14,223 nt of DNA from Deltaproteobacteria bacterium UBA5799. Its GTDB lineage: Bacteria; Desulfobacterota; GWC2-55-46. A program made the position numbers and the translations under genes. Below are positions 1 through 6,635 of this stretch, one piece after another. The stretch covers positions 1 through 14,223 of the forward strand of contig DIDN01000121.1 in NCBI GenBank assembly GCA_002418185.1, read 5' to 3'. Each line of letters begins with the position of its first letter. Position 1 is the stretch's first letter. The notes below the pieces were generated by a model. That model ran no database searches. It saw nothing but the letters and a program-made list of their open reading frames with translations, and had not been told where the DNA came from.

Positions 1-453
1 AAACGGCAGCCGCCACTCCAGCACCACGAGCGCAACGAACAAGAGCCCCAGGCCGATGAGGTGGTTCATGAAGCTGCTGATTATCGAGACTATGGGCAGA
101 AGCTCGGAGGGGAAGCCGACGGCCTTTTTCACGAGGTTGCTGTTCGCGTTGATGGAGTTCATGGCCGAAGTCACACCCTGCTGGAAGAACTGCCAGGGGA
201 GTATCCCGGCCAGGAGGAAGAGGATGTAGCTGTCGGTCCCATAGGACGCGTCGGGCCGCGACCTGAATATCACCCCGAAGACAAGGCCGTATACCAGGAC
301 CTGCACAAGCGGGTGAACGACGGCCCAAGTGAGGCCAAAAACGCTCCCCACGTATTTCGCCTTCAGGTCCCGCATGGCCATGGCCCAGAGCATCTGCCTG
401 CTTGTGAAGAGCTTCCTCAAAAAATCAATGGAGACGAGTACGCTTTGCTTCAT
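1..453 (-). CDS. ABC-2 polysaccharide export permease, partial (3' end outside window)
   Basis: Inner-membrane permease of the Wzm/TagG/KpsM type, which moves lipid-linked polysaccharide across the inner membrane together with a Wzt-like ATPase. Only the first 151 residues are in the window; the frame is open at base 1. The N-terminal cytosolic stretch has the family hallmark WAMAMRDLKAKYVGSVFG (about residues 23-40), followed by a hydrophobic segment (about 41-64), then LFLLAGILPWQFFQQGVTSAMNSI and a further hydrophobic stretch near the edge. The ATG at 451-453 is the first possible start because an in-frame TGA lies 12 bases upstream; the Shine-Dalgarno sequence is weak. It has its own promoter (556-585) after a 240-base gap from the transaminase gene. 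An ATPase gene is expected next but is outside the window. The family assignment is firm; the substrate is inferred from the neighbours. Confidence 0.88.
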   Translation of the reverse strand, partial: MKQSVLVSIDFLRKLFTSRQMLWAMAMRDLKAKYVGSVFGLTWAVVHPLVQVLVYGLVFGVIFRSRPDASYGTDSYILFLLAGILPWQFFQQGVTSAMNSINANSNLVKKAVGFPSELLPIVSIISSFMNHLIGLGLLFVALVVLEWRLPF

Positions 454-543
454 TGGCCTTTTTCAGCTCTCAGCGGATTTTAAGTCGGTTTTGGCCCGGA
501 TAGCCGCCCAGACCAGTGCCGGAAAAGAGCGCGGAGCTGGTCT

Positions 544-558
544 GTTCACAAAATGAAC
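544..558. promoter_or_regulatory. Perfect 5-5-5 dyad, candidate operator at the permease promoter
   Basis: GTTCA and TGAAC arms flank a 5-base centre (GTTCACAAAATGAAC on the + strand). The dyad overlaps the edge of the permease promoter's -10 box and would cover the start of transcription. A repressor binding here would block polymerase. This is inferred from symmetry and position only; no regulator gene is adjacent. Confidence 0.4.
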
Positions 559-585
559 ATAGCATGGCAGAGGAACCCCTGTCAA
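556..585 (-). promoter_or_regulatory. Sigma70-like promoter of the export permease
   Basis: On the minus strand a perfect -35 TTGACA (580-585) is followed after 18 bases by TATGTT (556-561), preceded by TGC as in an extended -10. Transcription would start near 549, leaving a leader of about 95 bases before the permease ATG. This suggests the export genes can be transcribed separately from the sugar-modifying genes upstream. Confidence 0.65.
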
Positions 586-693
586 GGCCAATGAGCGGCA
601 AACCCTTAAATCTACACGTGGCTCAAAAAAAAGACCGGGGGTACAAAGGAATGTTTGGAATTCAGGCAGTTAGGGCTTGCAGCCCACCATGGC

Positions 694-1872
694 TCAAATC
701 TGGAGGGGGGACTTTTCCTCCAGGGATTCACTGGTTTGGACGAGGAAGAACTCGCGTATATGCTCGCATATGTATTCTATGTCATTGTCAGACAATCCAA
801 GCCAGAGCGGCAACCTTATGAGGTTTTCGGAAATCAAATCCGTGACTTCCATGCTGCCATGCACTCTGCCGTACCTTCTCCCGGCAGGAGAGCTGTGCAA
901 GGGTATGTAATGGAAAACAGCATGTATCCCCTTCTCTTTCAGGAAGTTCAACAGCCCGGTCCTGCGCTTGAGCCCGCCTCTCAGAACGATGTAATACATA
1001 TGGGCGTTTTGAACGCAATCGGCAGGAATGACCGGACGCCTGAGCCATCCCTTTTCTTCCATTTCCTCGAGAAGCGAATGATATGCGTTCCATATTTCGA
1101 TCCGCCGCGCGGTTATGGCCTCGGCCTCTTCCATCTGGGCGAGAAGGAAAGCCGAAACAATCTCTCCCGGCAAAAAGGACGAACCGATATCCACCCACGT
1201 GTACCTGTCGACTTCGCCGCGGAAGAACTTGCTCCGGTTAGTGCCTTTCTCCCTGATTATCTCGGCCCTCTCCGAAAAAGCCGGGTCGTTTATCAGCAAG
1301 GCCCCTCCCTCGCCGGAAATGATATTTTTTGTCTCATGAAAGCTCATTGCCGCGAGGTGCCCTATGCTGCCCAGGCTCCTGCCCTTGTACTTGCACATCA
1401 CGCCTTGCGCAGCGTCCTCGACCACCAGGATATCGTGTTTGTTCGCCGTGCCGATTATGGCGTCCATCTCGCACCCTACGCCGGCGTAATGGACCGGCAC
1501 TATGGCCCTGGTCCTTTCCGTGATGGCCGACTCTATTTTAGTTTCGTCCATATTGAGCGTATCCGGCCGTATGTCGATGAACACAGGAACGGCTCCTCTC
1601 AGGACGAACGCGTTAGCGGTTGAGACGAAGGTGTAGGAAGGCATGATGACCTCGTCGCCGGGCCCCAGGCCCGCGAGTATCGCAGACATTTCAAGAGCAG
1701 CGGTGCAGGAATTCGTAAGGAGCGCCCCGCAGCAGCCGGTGCGCTCCTTGAGCCAGAGATTGCATTTCGTGGTGAAGCTGCCGTCACCTGATAAATGGCC
1801 GAGATGGTGGGCCTGGCTTATGTACCATAGCTCCTTCCCTGTCATAAAAGGCTTATTGAACGGAATGCGCAC
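694..1872 (-). CDS. wecE: dTDP-4-amino-4,6-dideoxygalactose transaminase (WecE/RffA type)
   Basis: PLP-dependent DegT/DnrJ/EryC1 aminotransferase, expected to convert dTDP-4-keto-6-deoxyglucose to dTDP-4-amino-4,6-dideoxygalactose (dTDP-Fuc4N) using glutamate. The match to E. coli WecE, from recall, is strong along the whole protein: IPFNKP at the start, GDEVIMPSYTFVSTANAFVLRG, VPVHYAGVGCEMD, EDAAQGVM, SFHETKN with the PLP lysine at about K182, IIREKGTNRSKFFRG, CVQNAHMYYI and VFHYIPLHSSPAG. I chose the GTG at 1870-1872 because it gives 392 residues starting MRIPFNKP, close to WecE, and is preceded by GAGG at 7-base spacing. The frame stays open further upstream to 2049, but that stretch overlaps the formyltransferase gene and looks non-coding. 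The gene starts 47 bases after the formyltransferase stop, so the two are probably co-transcribed. Confidence 0.93.
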   Translation of the reverse strand: MRIPFNKPFMTGKELWYISQAHHLGHLSGDGSFTTKCNLWLKERTGCCGALLTNSCTAALEMSAILAGLGPGDEVIMPSYTFVSTANAFVLRGAVPVFIDIRPDTLNMDETKIESAITERTRAIVPVHYAGVGCEMDAIIGTANKHDILVVEDAAQGVMCKYKGRSLGSIGHLAAMSFHETKNIISGEGGALLINDPAFSERAEIIREKGTNRSKFFRGEVDRYTWVDIGSSFLPGEIVSAFLLAQMEEAEAITARRIEIWNAYHSLLEEMEEKGWLRRPVIPADCVQNAHMYYIVLRGGLKRRTGLLNFLKEKGIHAVFHYIPLHSSPAGRRYGRVHGSMEVTDLISENLIRLPLWLGLSDNDIEYICEHIREFFLVQTSESLEEKSPLQI

Positions 1873-1919
1873 TGGCCAACCTCGGTTGCTGGCGCGAAAA
1901 GAAACCGCGCAAATTGCGG

Positions 1920-2798
1920 TTATCTGGCGCCCAGCCTCTCTCTCAGTCCCTTGAACTCGACTCTGCAGCCGTCGGCATATCTTGCCGACAACACCCTTAT
2001 CATCCCCTTGCCGCAGACCACCTCCGGGCAGCCGTCGGCGACGGCCCATATCTTGCCCGGGCCCCTCTCCTCGAAGGGTATGTCCCCTGACACCTCAACG
2101 TCGTCTATTATTACCTCCCTTGCCTTGAAGGTCGTCCTTGCCCCTGCATAGGGCCATCCCACGGCGTCAACGAAGCGCGAAATCCTGTCAGACGGCCAGC
2201 TCCAGTCTATCTCGTAATCCCGCTCGTCACGCCAGATGCTGTAAGTCGCTTTTTTCTCGTCCTGCTCCATTGCAGCCAGTAGCCCCTTTTCCGATTTCGA
2301 CATTATACTCTCGGCTATCCGGGAGTACGCGTCTGAAAGCAGCAGGTATGCGTCCCTGACCTTGACAGGGTATTGGACCTCGATCTCCATCTGTTCGTAT
2401 ATCGGCCCCCTGTCGGCAAGCTCCGTCGGCTTCAAGGCCGTGACGCCTATCGTGGTCTCCCCGCGTATCAACGCGCTTACGGTGGGAGCGAACCCCCTGA
2501 AACGGGGCAGTATCGAATCGTGCAGGACAACAAAGCGATCGTCGATTTCGGGGAGGAGATACTGCCAGCCGGCCACGAAGATGATATCAGCCCCGGCGTA
2601 AACGTCTTTCGAAAGGTCCCGCCGTTCGACGAACGTTGTCCCGTTTTCCTTGCATGCGGACTTTATGCGTGCATAGGCGTTGTCGAGAGTCCCCTTGACC
2701 TCGTACGAGGACACAAAGGACGGCCTGCGGACCCGACTAATCTTTTCCAGGAAATTCAGGCCCTTGAACCCGGCCACGAGAAAACCGGCCCTTGTCAT
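1920..2798 (-). CDS. Formyltransferase-like protein, probable sugar N-formyltransferase
   Basis: A 292-residue member of the Fmt/ArnA-N formyltransferase superfamily, which uses N10-formyl-tetrahydrofolate as donor. The N-terminal catalytic domain shows LHDSILPRFRGFAP (about residues 92-105) and LADRGPIYEQ (about 127-136). A C-terminal Fmt_C-like segment contains GPGKIWAVADG. Lying beside a WecE-type transaminase, it plausibly formylates the 4-amino group of a dTDP-4-amino-4,6-dideoxyhexose. The classical triad is Asn-x-His plus Asp; here the His (about H93) and Asp (about D129) are present but the Asn position is Val (about V91). The ATG (2796-2798) overlaps the GT2 stop as ATGA and has GGAAGG at 7-base spacing, so the two genes are translationally coupled. 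It is not a housekeeping methionyl-tRNA formyltransferase by context or motif. The exact substrate is inference. Confidence 0.8.
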   Translation of the reverse strand: MTRAGFLVAGFKGLNFLEKISRVRRPSFVSSYEVKGTLDNAYARIKSACKENGTTFVERRDLSKDVYAGADIIFVAGWQYLLPEIDDRFVVLHDSILPRFRGFAPTVSALIRGETTIGVTALKPTELADRGPIYEQMEIEVQYPVKVRDAYLLLSDAYSRIAESIMSKSEKGLLAAMEQDEKKATYSIWRDERDYEIDWSWPSDRISRFVDAVGWPYAGARTTFKAREVIIDDVEVSGDIPFEERGPGKIWAVADGCPEVVCGKGMIRVLSARYADGCRVEFKGLRERLGAR

Positions 2799-3736
2799 AG
2801 CCCGACCTTCCTGCTGATTATGTATAAGGGCCTTTTTTTGGTCTCGTCGAACGTCTTTCCGAGATAAATGCCTATGATGCCCAGTATTGCTATTATGATT
2901 CCGCCCAGGAAATAAAGCGAAACCATGAGGCTGCTCCATCCCATGACGGGCGTTCCGTAAAGCAGTCTGCTGACAAGGATATAGGTCCCGTAAATGAACG
3001 AGACCAGGGACATTAGGAAACCGATCCTGACCGTCAGCCTCAAGGGCTTATCCGAATACGCGATAATGGCCTCGGCAGCCAGCTTGAACAGTCTTCCATA
3101 GGTGTATGTGCTCTTGCCTTCGAAGCGCTCCTCGTGCCGGACGTCTATGCTCGCCGAGGGGAACCCCATCCATAAGATCAGCCCTCCGAAAAAACGCAGC
3201 TTCTCGCGCATAGAACGGAAGTTATCCACTATCTTCCTGGACATTATGCGGAAATTCCCGACCTGCCAGTCGTAGTCCATATCGGAGAGATAGCTGAACA
3301 ACCTGTAAAACGCCCACGACGTAAGGCGCTTGAGCAACTTGTCCTTTCTTTTCCCTCTCCTTGCCACCACCATATCGAAGCCCTCGAGGGCCTTCGCGTA
3401 AAGGCGGGGTATTTCTTCCGGCCGGTCCTGGAGGTCGCAATCCATCACCACCACCCAATCCCCTGTGCACAGGTCAAGGCCGGCCGTGATGCCGTAATGC
3501 TGCCCGAAATTCCTGCTGAACTGTATCCCCTTCACCCTCGGGTCAACCGATGAAAGTTCCGTGATGATATCCCATGAACGGTCTTTGCCGCAGTCTTCGA
3601 CCAGTATTATCTCAAAATCCCGGGTTATCGTTTCCAGGGAGGCCCTCAGCCGCGAATAAAGCTCCCTTATGCAGCCTTCGGCCTTGTAGACCGGAACGAC
3701 CACCGAAATAAACGCGCTTTTTTTTGTGTCACTCAT
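2795..3736 (-). CDS. Family 2 glycosyltransferase, polyprenyl-phosphate sugar synthase type (DPM1/GtrB/ArnC-like)
   Basis: Transfers a sugar from a nucleotide sugar to undecaprenyl or polyprenyl phosphate at the inner face of the membrane. The 313-residue protein has a GT-A domain: VVVPVYKAEG near the start, an acidic ILVEDCGKD, the metal-binding DCDLQD (about residues 99-104) and FEGKSTYTYG (about 205-214), matching the R-x-G-x-S-x-Y region of this family. Two C-terminal membrane helices follow (about 236-259 and 268-292) with a basic tail. The ATG at 3734-3736 is chosen on codon type; a TTG at 3740-3742 is possible and has slightly better spacing to a weak GAAGA. The gene begins 8 bases after the GT-C gene stop and overlaps the formyltransferase start by ATGA. 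The lipid-linked sugar it makes is probably the donor for the GT-C enzyme. Confidence 0.88.
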   Translation of the reverse strand: MSDTKKSAFISVVVPVYKAEGCIRELYSRLRASLETITRDFEIILVEDCGKDRSWDIITELSSVDPRVKGIQFSRNFGQHYGITAGLDLCTGDWVVVMDCDLQDRPEEIPRLYAKALEGFDMVVARRGKRKDKLLKRLTSWAFYRLFSYLSDMDYDWQVGNFRIMSRKIVDNFRSMREKLRFFGGLILWMGFPSASIDVRHEERFEGKSTYTYGRLFKLAAEAIIAYSDKPLRLTVRIGFLMSLVSFIYGTYILVSRLLYGTPVMGWSSLMVSLYFLGGIIIAILGIIGIYLGKTFDETKKRPLYIISRKVGL

Positions 3737-3744
3737 ATTCAAGA

Positions 3745-6102
3745 TCAGTCTTCAACGCGAGATATGTGGATGCGTGGATTATAGGAATTCCTGCCCTTGA
3801 ATACAAGCCCAAACACATCGTTCTTTTCAAGGTGCAAGCGGAATTCGCAGTCCCCTTCCGGGCGGCCGTTGCAATGGACGTCGAGCGTGTCGTTGTTCAG
3901 AAGCAGTTCGACATCGCCCTCTCCCGCCGGGTCCTCCGCCGTCACGGAAACCCTGAAATCGTACTCGCGCGTGCGCGGGGCCGTCCAGAAAACGCCCAAC
4001 GGCTTGTCTATGACGTTGAAATTATTCCGGTAATCAATCCCGTTTTGCGAAAGAAAAGACCCCCACTTCCTGCCGTCCTTCCATTCCTCCCCTTCCCGGG
4101 AATGTTTCACCAACGGCGTCCAGAACCCGCTTTCGTTTATCATGAACATCCACTCGAAGGAGTAGTCGTCATCGTACCTGTCGGGCTTCAGCTCATGATG
4201 CCCCCTGGCGCCGGTAATGTAGACACCCCTGCCTGAGAAGAACTTGATGAACTCGTTATTAACAGGCGCATATTCACTCAAGCCGCTTAGAGGTTTCAGC
4301 CTCTCGAACTCGATATTGCTTTTTCCGAACACCGCCGGTACGAGCTCGGCTATCCTGCCAAGCTCGTCATCGGACCGATTCAGGTTCACGGTCTTAAGCT
4401 TGTATAGCCACAGCAGCTGGGCCAGGTTGTGGAGATTGTCGGGCGCGAGGCTTATTACCGACTGCTGGGCCGCTATCTGCTCCTCCAGATCGAGGCCCCT
4501 TTCTCTTGCGAGCAGCAGAAGCGTCTCCTTCCGGTCGTGGAGCGCAAGGGGGTATGTCTTTATAAGCCTGTAGTTCTTGAGAAGTCCGGCGCCCTCTCCA
4601 TGCGCCAGCATCTCCTTATTGAATTCCGAGGCGCTCGGACCCAGCAGGACAAAATCAATGTCGAAGAAGTTTACCGGTACGCCGTGATAGCGGAGCACGT
4701 CCGAATGGAAAATGGGGCGGTCCTTCTCCCTCAAGGACTCGGTGCTTTCCTTGACCCAGCGGAGATATTCATAGTTGAATTCATAGCGGTCTTTCCCGAC
4801 GTAAATGCTTGCGCGCTCCTTGCCGAGGGCGTCCATCCTGGCAAACAAATCCCCCACTATGTCCGGCTGGTTCCCCGCGTACTTGTAAAGGGGCTCGTCC
4901 GGATAGCGAAAGGCCTGCGCCAGTGCGGAGGAGAGCCGGCCCTTGTGCGCGGGCAATACATGATATACGAGCTGGTGCAAAAGCAAAGCGACGAGCAACG
5001 CCGCCGTTATCTTCATTGCCGGACGGGCCATCCTCTTCCCGATAAAACCGGAAAACCGGGTAAGGAAGACCGCGGCGCTAAAGACCGCAAGCGCCGCAAG
5101 CGCGCCGGCGTACCTGGGGTCCTTGTTCGCGACGACGCCCTGAAAGACAATAAGGAAGAAGATGCCGAAATAGAGCGCCAGCCTCGATGCAGGCGAGGCG
5201 AGCAGGAACGGGACCCCCAGAAACGCCAATAACAACAGCACCCCTCCCAGGGACCGGGTCAGCAATGCGTCAAGATAATATAATCTGTCGGCAGACCCCC
5301 ACAGATGAGAGGCCGACCCTATGTCCAGGGAGATGACCTTATACATGCCTGAGAGCTGAATGCAGGCAAGTGTTACGAAAATCGCGGCGGCGATAACGAC
5401 CCCGGCAGCGCCTCTCGAAAACGAGTTTCGCGGCCATTGCCCTTTCATACCCCTGCGAACCGCCTCTTCCGCGAAAAAAAGTGCGTAAGAGAAACCGAAA
5501 ACCACTATTATATAAGCCCCGTATGACCTGAAGACCACTTCAAGGGCCAGCACAACGCCGAGGAAAGCCGACCCGGCTTTGCTCTGGAAATAGTCTGCTT
5601 TCAAGGCGGCATAGAGCAGCCACGGAGTCAATGCAAGCGGGCCTATGTCGAAATAGGGCTTGAGGCCAAGCCACCAGAGGAGCGGGCACAAGGCCGGCAG
5701 GACGATAAACCAGAAGCTACCGTGTCTCGGCAAGACGGCCCTGCCAAGCAGGGCAGTACCAGCCACAAACAGATTCGCATAAAAAAAGAACACGAAAAAC
5801 TGCAAAAAGTCGAGGCTGACGGGCAAGAACAGGAAAACCGGCAGGAGGGGCACTATGATTCCGGGGGCCCTGATATCAGACAGAAGCCCTATCGCTCTCC
5901 TGATATCGAGCTGCCTGGAGGCCTCTATAAGCTCGAAACTGTTTTTGACGTGAAGCTTCAGATCCCAATATGGAATGCCTTCGTCGAAATAAACGTACGA
6001 GCCACCTATTGCCGTGAAAAGAAGGTTGATTGCCAGAAAGGCCCACAAGTCGGACTTTCCAAAGGCATTCAGGCGTTGATAGCTATGCGGCGGAGTATGC
6101 AT
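3745..6102 (-). CDS. Large GT-C-like membrane glycosyltransferase with a long C-terminal soluble region
   Basis: A 785-residue polytopic protein. About ten or eleven hydrophobic segments fill residues 19-382 (for example 19-35, 82-120, 129-146, 179-210, 231-250, 285-324, 332-348 and 365-382), followed by about 400 mostly hydrophilic residues. The first extramembrane loop has YFDEGIPYWD with adjacent acidic residues D40-E41, as in the catalytic loop of GT-C enzymes. NKDPRYAGALAAL (about 326-338) resembles the K-x-PRY motif of ArnT/PMT-like proteins. The likely role is transfer of a sugar from a polyprenyl-phosphate donor on the periplasmic side, with the donor supplied by the downstream GT2. 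The C-terminal region matches nothing I recognise. The ATG (6100-6102) has an in-frame TGA directly upstream and no convincing Shine-Dalgarno sequence. It is the first gene after the promoter at 6245-6274. The GT-C call rests on topology and two motifs. Confidence 0.72.
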   Translation of the reverse strand: MHTPPHSYQRLNAFGKSDLWAFLAINLLFTAIGGSYVYFDEGIPYWDLKLHVKNSFELIEASRQLDIRRAIGLLSDIRAPGIIVPLLPVFLFLPVSLDFLQFFVFFFYANLFVAGTALLGRAVLPRHGSFWFIVLPALCPLLWWLGLKPYFDIGPLALTPWLLYAALKADYFQSKAGSAFLGVVLALEVVFRSYGAYIIVVFGFSYALFFAEEAVRRGMKGQWPRNSFSRGAAGVVIAAAIFVTLACIQLSGMYKVISLDIGSASHLWGSADRLYYLDALLTRSLGGVLLLLAFLGVPFLLASPASRLALYFGIFFLIVFQGVVANKDPRYAGALAALAVFSAAVFLTRFSGFIGKRMARPAMKITAALLVALLLHQLVYHVLPAHKGRLSSALAQAFRYPDEPLYKYAGNQPDIVGDLFARMDALGKERASIYVGKDRYEFNYEYLRWVKESTESLREKDRPIFHSDVLRYHGVPVNFFDIDFVLLGPSASEFNKEMLAHGEGAGLLKNYRLIKTYPLALHDRKETLLLLARERGLDLEEQIAAQQSVISLAPDNLHNLAQLLWLYKLKTVNLNRSDDELGRIAELVPAVFGKSNIEFERLKPLSGLSEYAPVNNEFIKFFSGRGVYITGARGHHELKPDRYDDDYSFEWMFMINESGFWTPLVKHSREGEEWKDGRKWGSFLSQNGIDYRNNFNVIDKPLGVFWTAPRTREYDFRVSVTAEDPAGEGDVELLLNNDTLDVHCNGRPEGDCEFRLHLEKNDVFGLVFKGRNSYNPRIHISRVED

Positions 6103-6146
6103 TCACTTATTCGTCCAGGAGCATGAGGGGAAGAAGGCATGCGAAT

Positions 6147-6176
6147 GGGTACCCTGGACCGAAGTCCAGGGTACCC
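6147..6176 (-). promoter_or_regulatory. Perfect 13-bp hairpin with UUCG tetraloop in the glycan-operon leader
   Basis: GGGTACCCTGGAC and its exact complement enclose 4 bases. On the minus-strand RNA the loop reads C(UUCG)G, an exceptionally stable tetraloop. It lies in the leader, about 45 bases before the GT-C start, with no T-tract after it on either strand, so it is not a standard terminator. It may protect the mRNA 5' end, pause polymerase or be a protein site; this is inference. Confidence 0.6.
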
Positions 6177-6215
6177 GGAGAACTGAGTTGCAAAGGGATA
6201 TGCCTCCACTCGCTG

Positions 6216-6258
6216 AAAAAAAAAACCGGCTCGTTCCGACCGGAATTATAAAGCCGGC
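6216..6258 (-). terminator. Possible Rho-independent terminator overlapping the glycan promoter
   Basis: On the minus strand CCGGCT (6252-6257) pairs with AGCCGG (6226-6231), with an inner TTCCG/CGGAA pairing, followed directly by ten T residues (6216-6225). It would end transcripts coming from tRNA-Cys. The same bases include the -10 box and start site of the next promoter, so new transcripts lack the left arm and should escape termination. Confidence is limited by the large loop and the overlap. Confidence 0.5.
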
Positions 6259-6274
6259 ATAAACCAGTTGTCAA
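6245..6274 (-). promoter_or_regulatory. Consensus sigma70 promoter of the glycan operon
   Basis: A perfect TTGACA (6269-6274) and a perfect TATAAT (6245-6250) are separated by 18 bases on the minus strand. Transcription should start around 6237-6241, giving a leader of about 135 bases that carries a T10 tract and the 6147-6176 hairpin before the GT-C ATG. It is the strongest-looking promoter in the window. Confidence 0.8.
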
Positions 6275-6494
6275 GCGAGCCACGGAATCGATGATTGAGC
6301 CGCGAGATCAAACCAGGGCGAGAGGTGCGGTCGGGCTGGAGTGTCCTGCCCGGCAACCGTGTGCGTATCTGCTTGGAGGCATTTGGAACTGCCGCCCTGC
6401 GGCAAGCCGTGGAGCGGCAGTTCATGCGAAGAGAATACCGCCTTGCTGCAGCGGAACCAGTCAAGCAGCAACAAGCATCTTGAACGGAAAAAAA
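6275..6494. other. Non-coding spacer between tRNA-Cys and the glycan promoter, with an inverted repeat
   Basis: About 220 bases with no convincing gene. It contains a perfect 10-bp inverted repeat, GAACTGCCGC (6386-6395) and its complement (6414-6423), around an 18-base loop that itself has a short CGGC/GCCG pairing (6400-6409). A run of seven T follows the tRNA CCA on the minus strand (6488-6494) and could aid tRNA 3' processing or termination. Any transcript from the tRNA promoter would cross this region up to 6216. I recognise no known RNA family here. Confidence 0.4.
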
Positions 6495-6569
6495 TGGAGG
6501 CGGCGAGCGGATTCGAACCGCTGGATGGCAGTTTTGCAGACTGCTCCCTTGCCACTTGGGTACGCCGCC
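6495..6569 (-). tRNA. tRNA-Cys (anticodon GCA)
   Basis: A complete 75-nt cloverleaf on the minus strand. The acceptor stem GGCGGCG (6563-6569) pairs with CGCCGCC (6499-6505). The D arm is CCC/GGG-closed. The anticodon stem GCAGT/ACTGC encloses loop CTGCAAA with anticodon GCA (+ strand 6535-6537), and the T arm carries GGTTCGAATCC. The discriminator base is U (6498), the identity base of tRNA-Cys, and the CCA end is encoded (6495-6497). A promoter sits just upstream and a T7 run just downstream. Confidence 0.97.
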
Positions 6570-6579
6570 TCAAGTTTTA

Positions 6580-6609
6580 ATCTTAATCAACAGGAGCAAG
6601 CATTGTCAA
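6580..6609 (-). promoter_or_regulatory. Sigma70-like promoter of tRNA-Cys
   Basis: A perfect TTGACA (6604-6609), an 18-base spacer and TAAGAT (6580-6585) on the minus strand. Only 10 bases separate the -10 box from the tRNA 5' end, implying a primary transcript with a very short 5' leader. Confidence 0.7.
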
Positions 6610-6611
6610 CA

Positions 6612-6635
6612 CAAAAAACTGGCTGTTCTAGCTCA
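6612..6635 (-). terminator. Probable Rho-independent terminator after the nuclease gene
   Basis: On the minus strand TGAGCT (6630-6635, which includes the nuclease stop codon) pairs with AGCCA (6620-6624), with one bulged A and a 5-base loop, followed by G and six T (6613-6618). It is a short stem, but well placed to separate the nuclease operon from the tRNA-Cys promoter that follows immediately. Confidence 0.45.

Noticed and set aside
655..1623. Long plus-strand open frame (322 codons) antisense to the transaminase gene
   Set aside because: It is a shadow of the well-conserved wecE gene; the translation has no domain and no promoter or ribosome-binding site.
4429..5232. Plus-strand open frame of 267 codons inside the GT-C gene
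   Set aside because: Antisense to a gene with clear membrane topology and motifs; its composition is highly charged, as expected from reversed hydrophobic codons.
6430..6450. GGCGGTA on the minus strand like an ops/JUMPstart element of polysaccharide operons
   Set aside because: Only the first seven bases match, the rest of the consensus is absent, and it lies upstream of the operon promoter so would not be transcribed from it.
6495..6569. tRNA-Cys as a proven attachment site of a genomic island
   Set aside because: No integrase gene and no second copy of the tRNA 3' end were found within the window; kept only as a low-weight idea.
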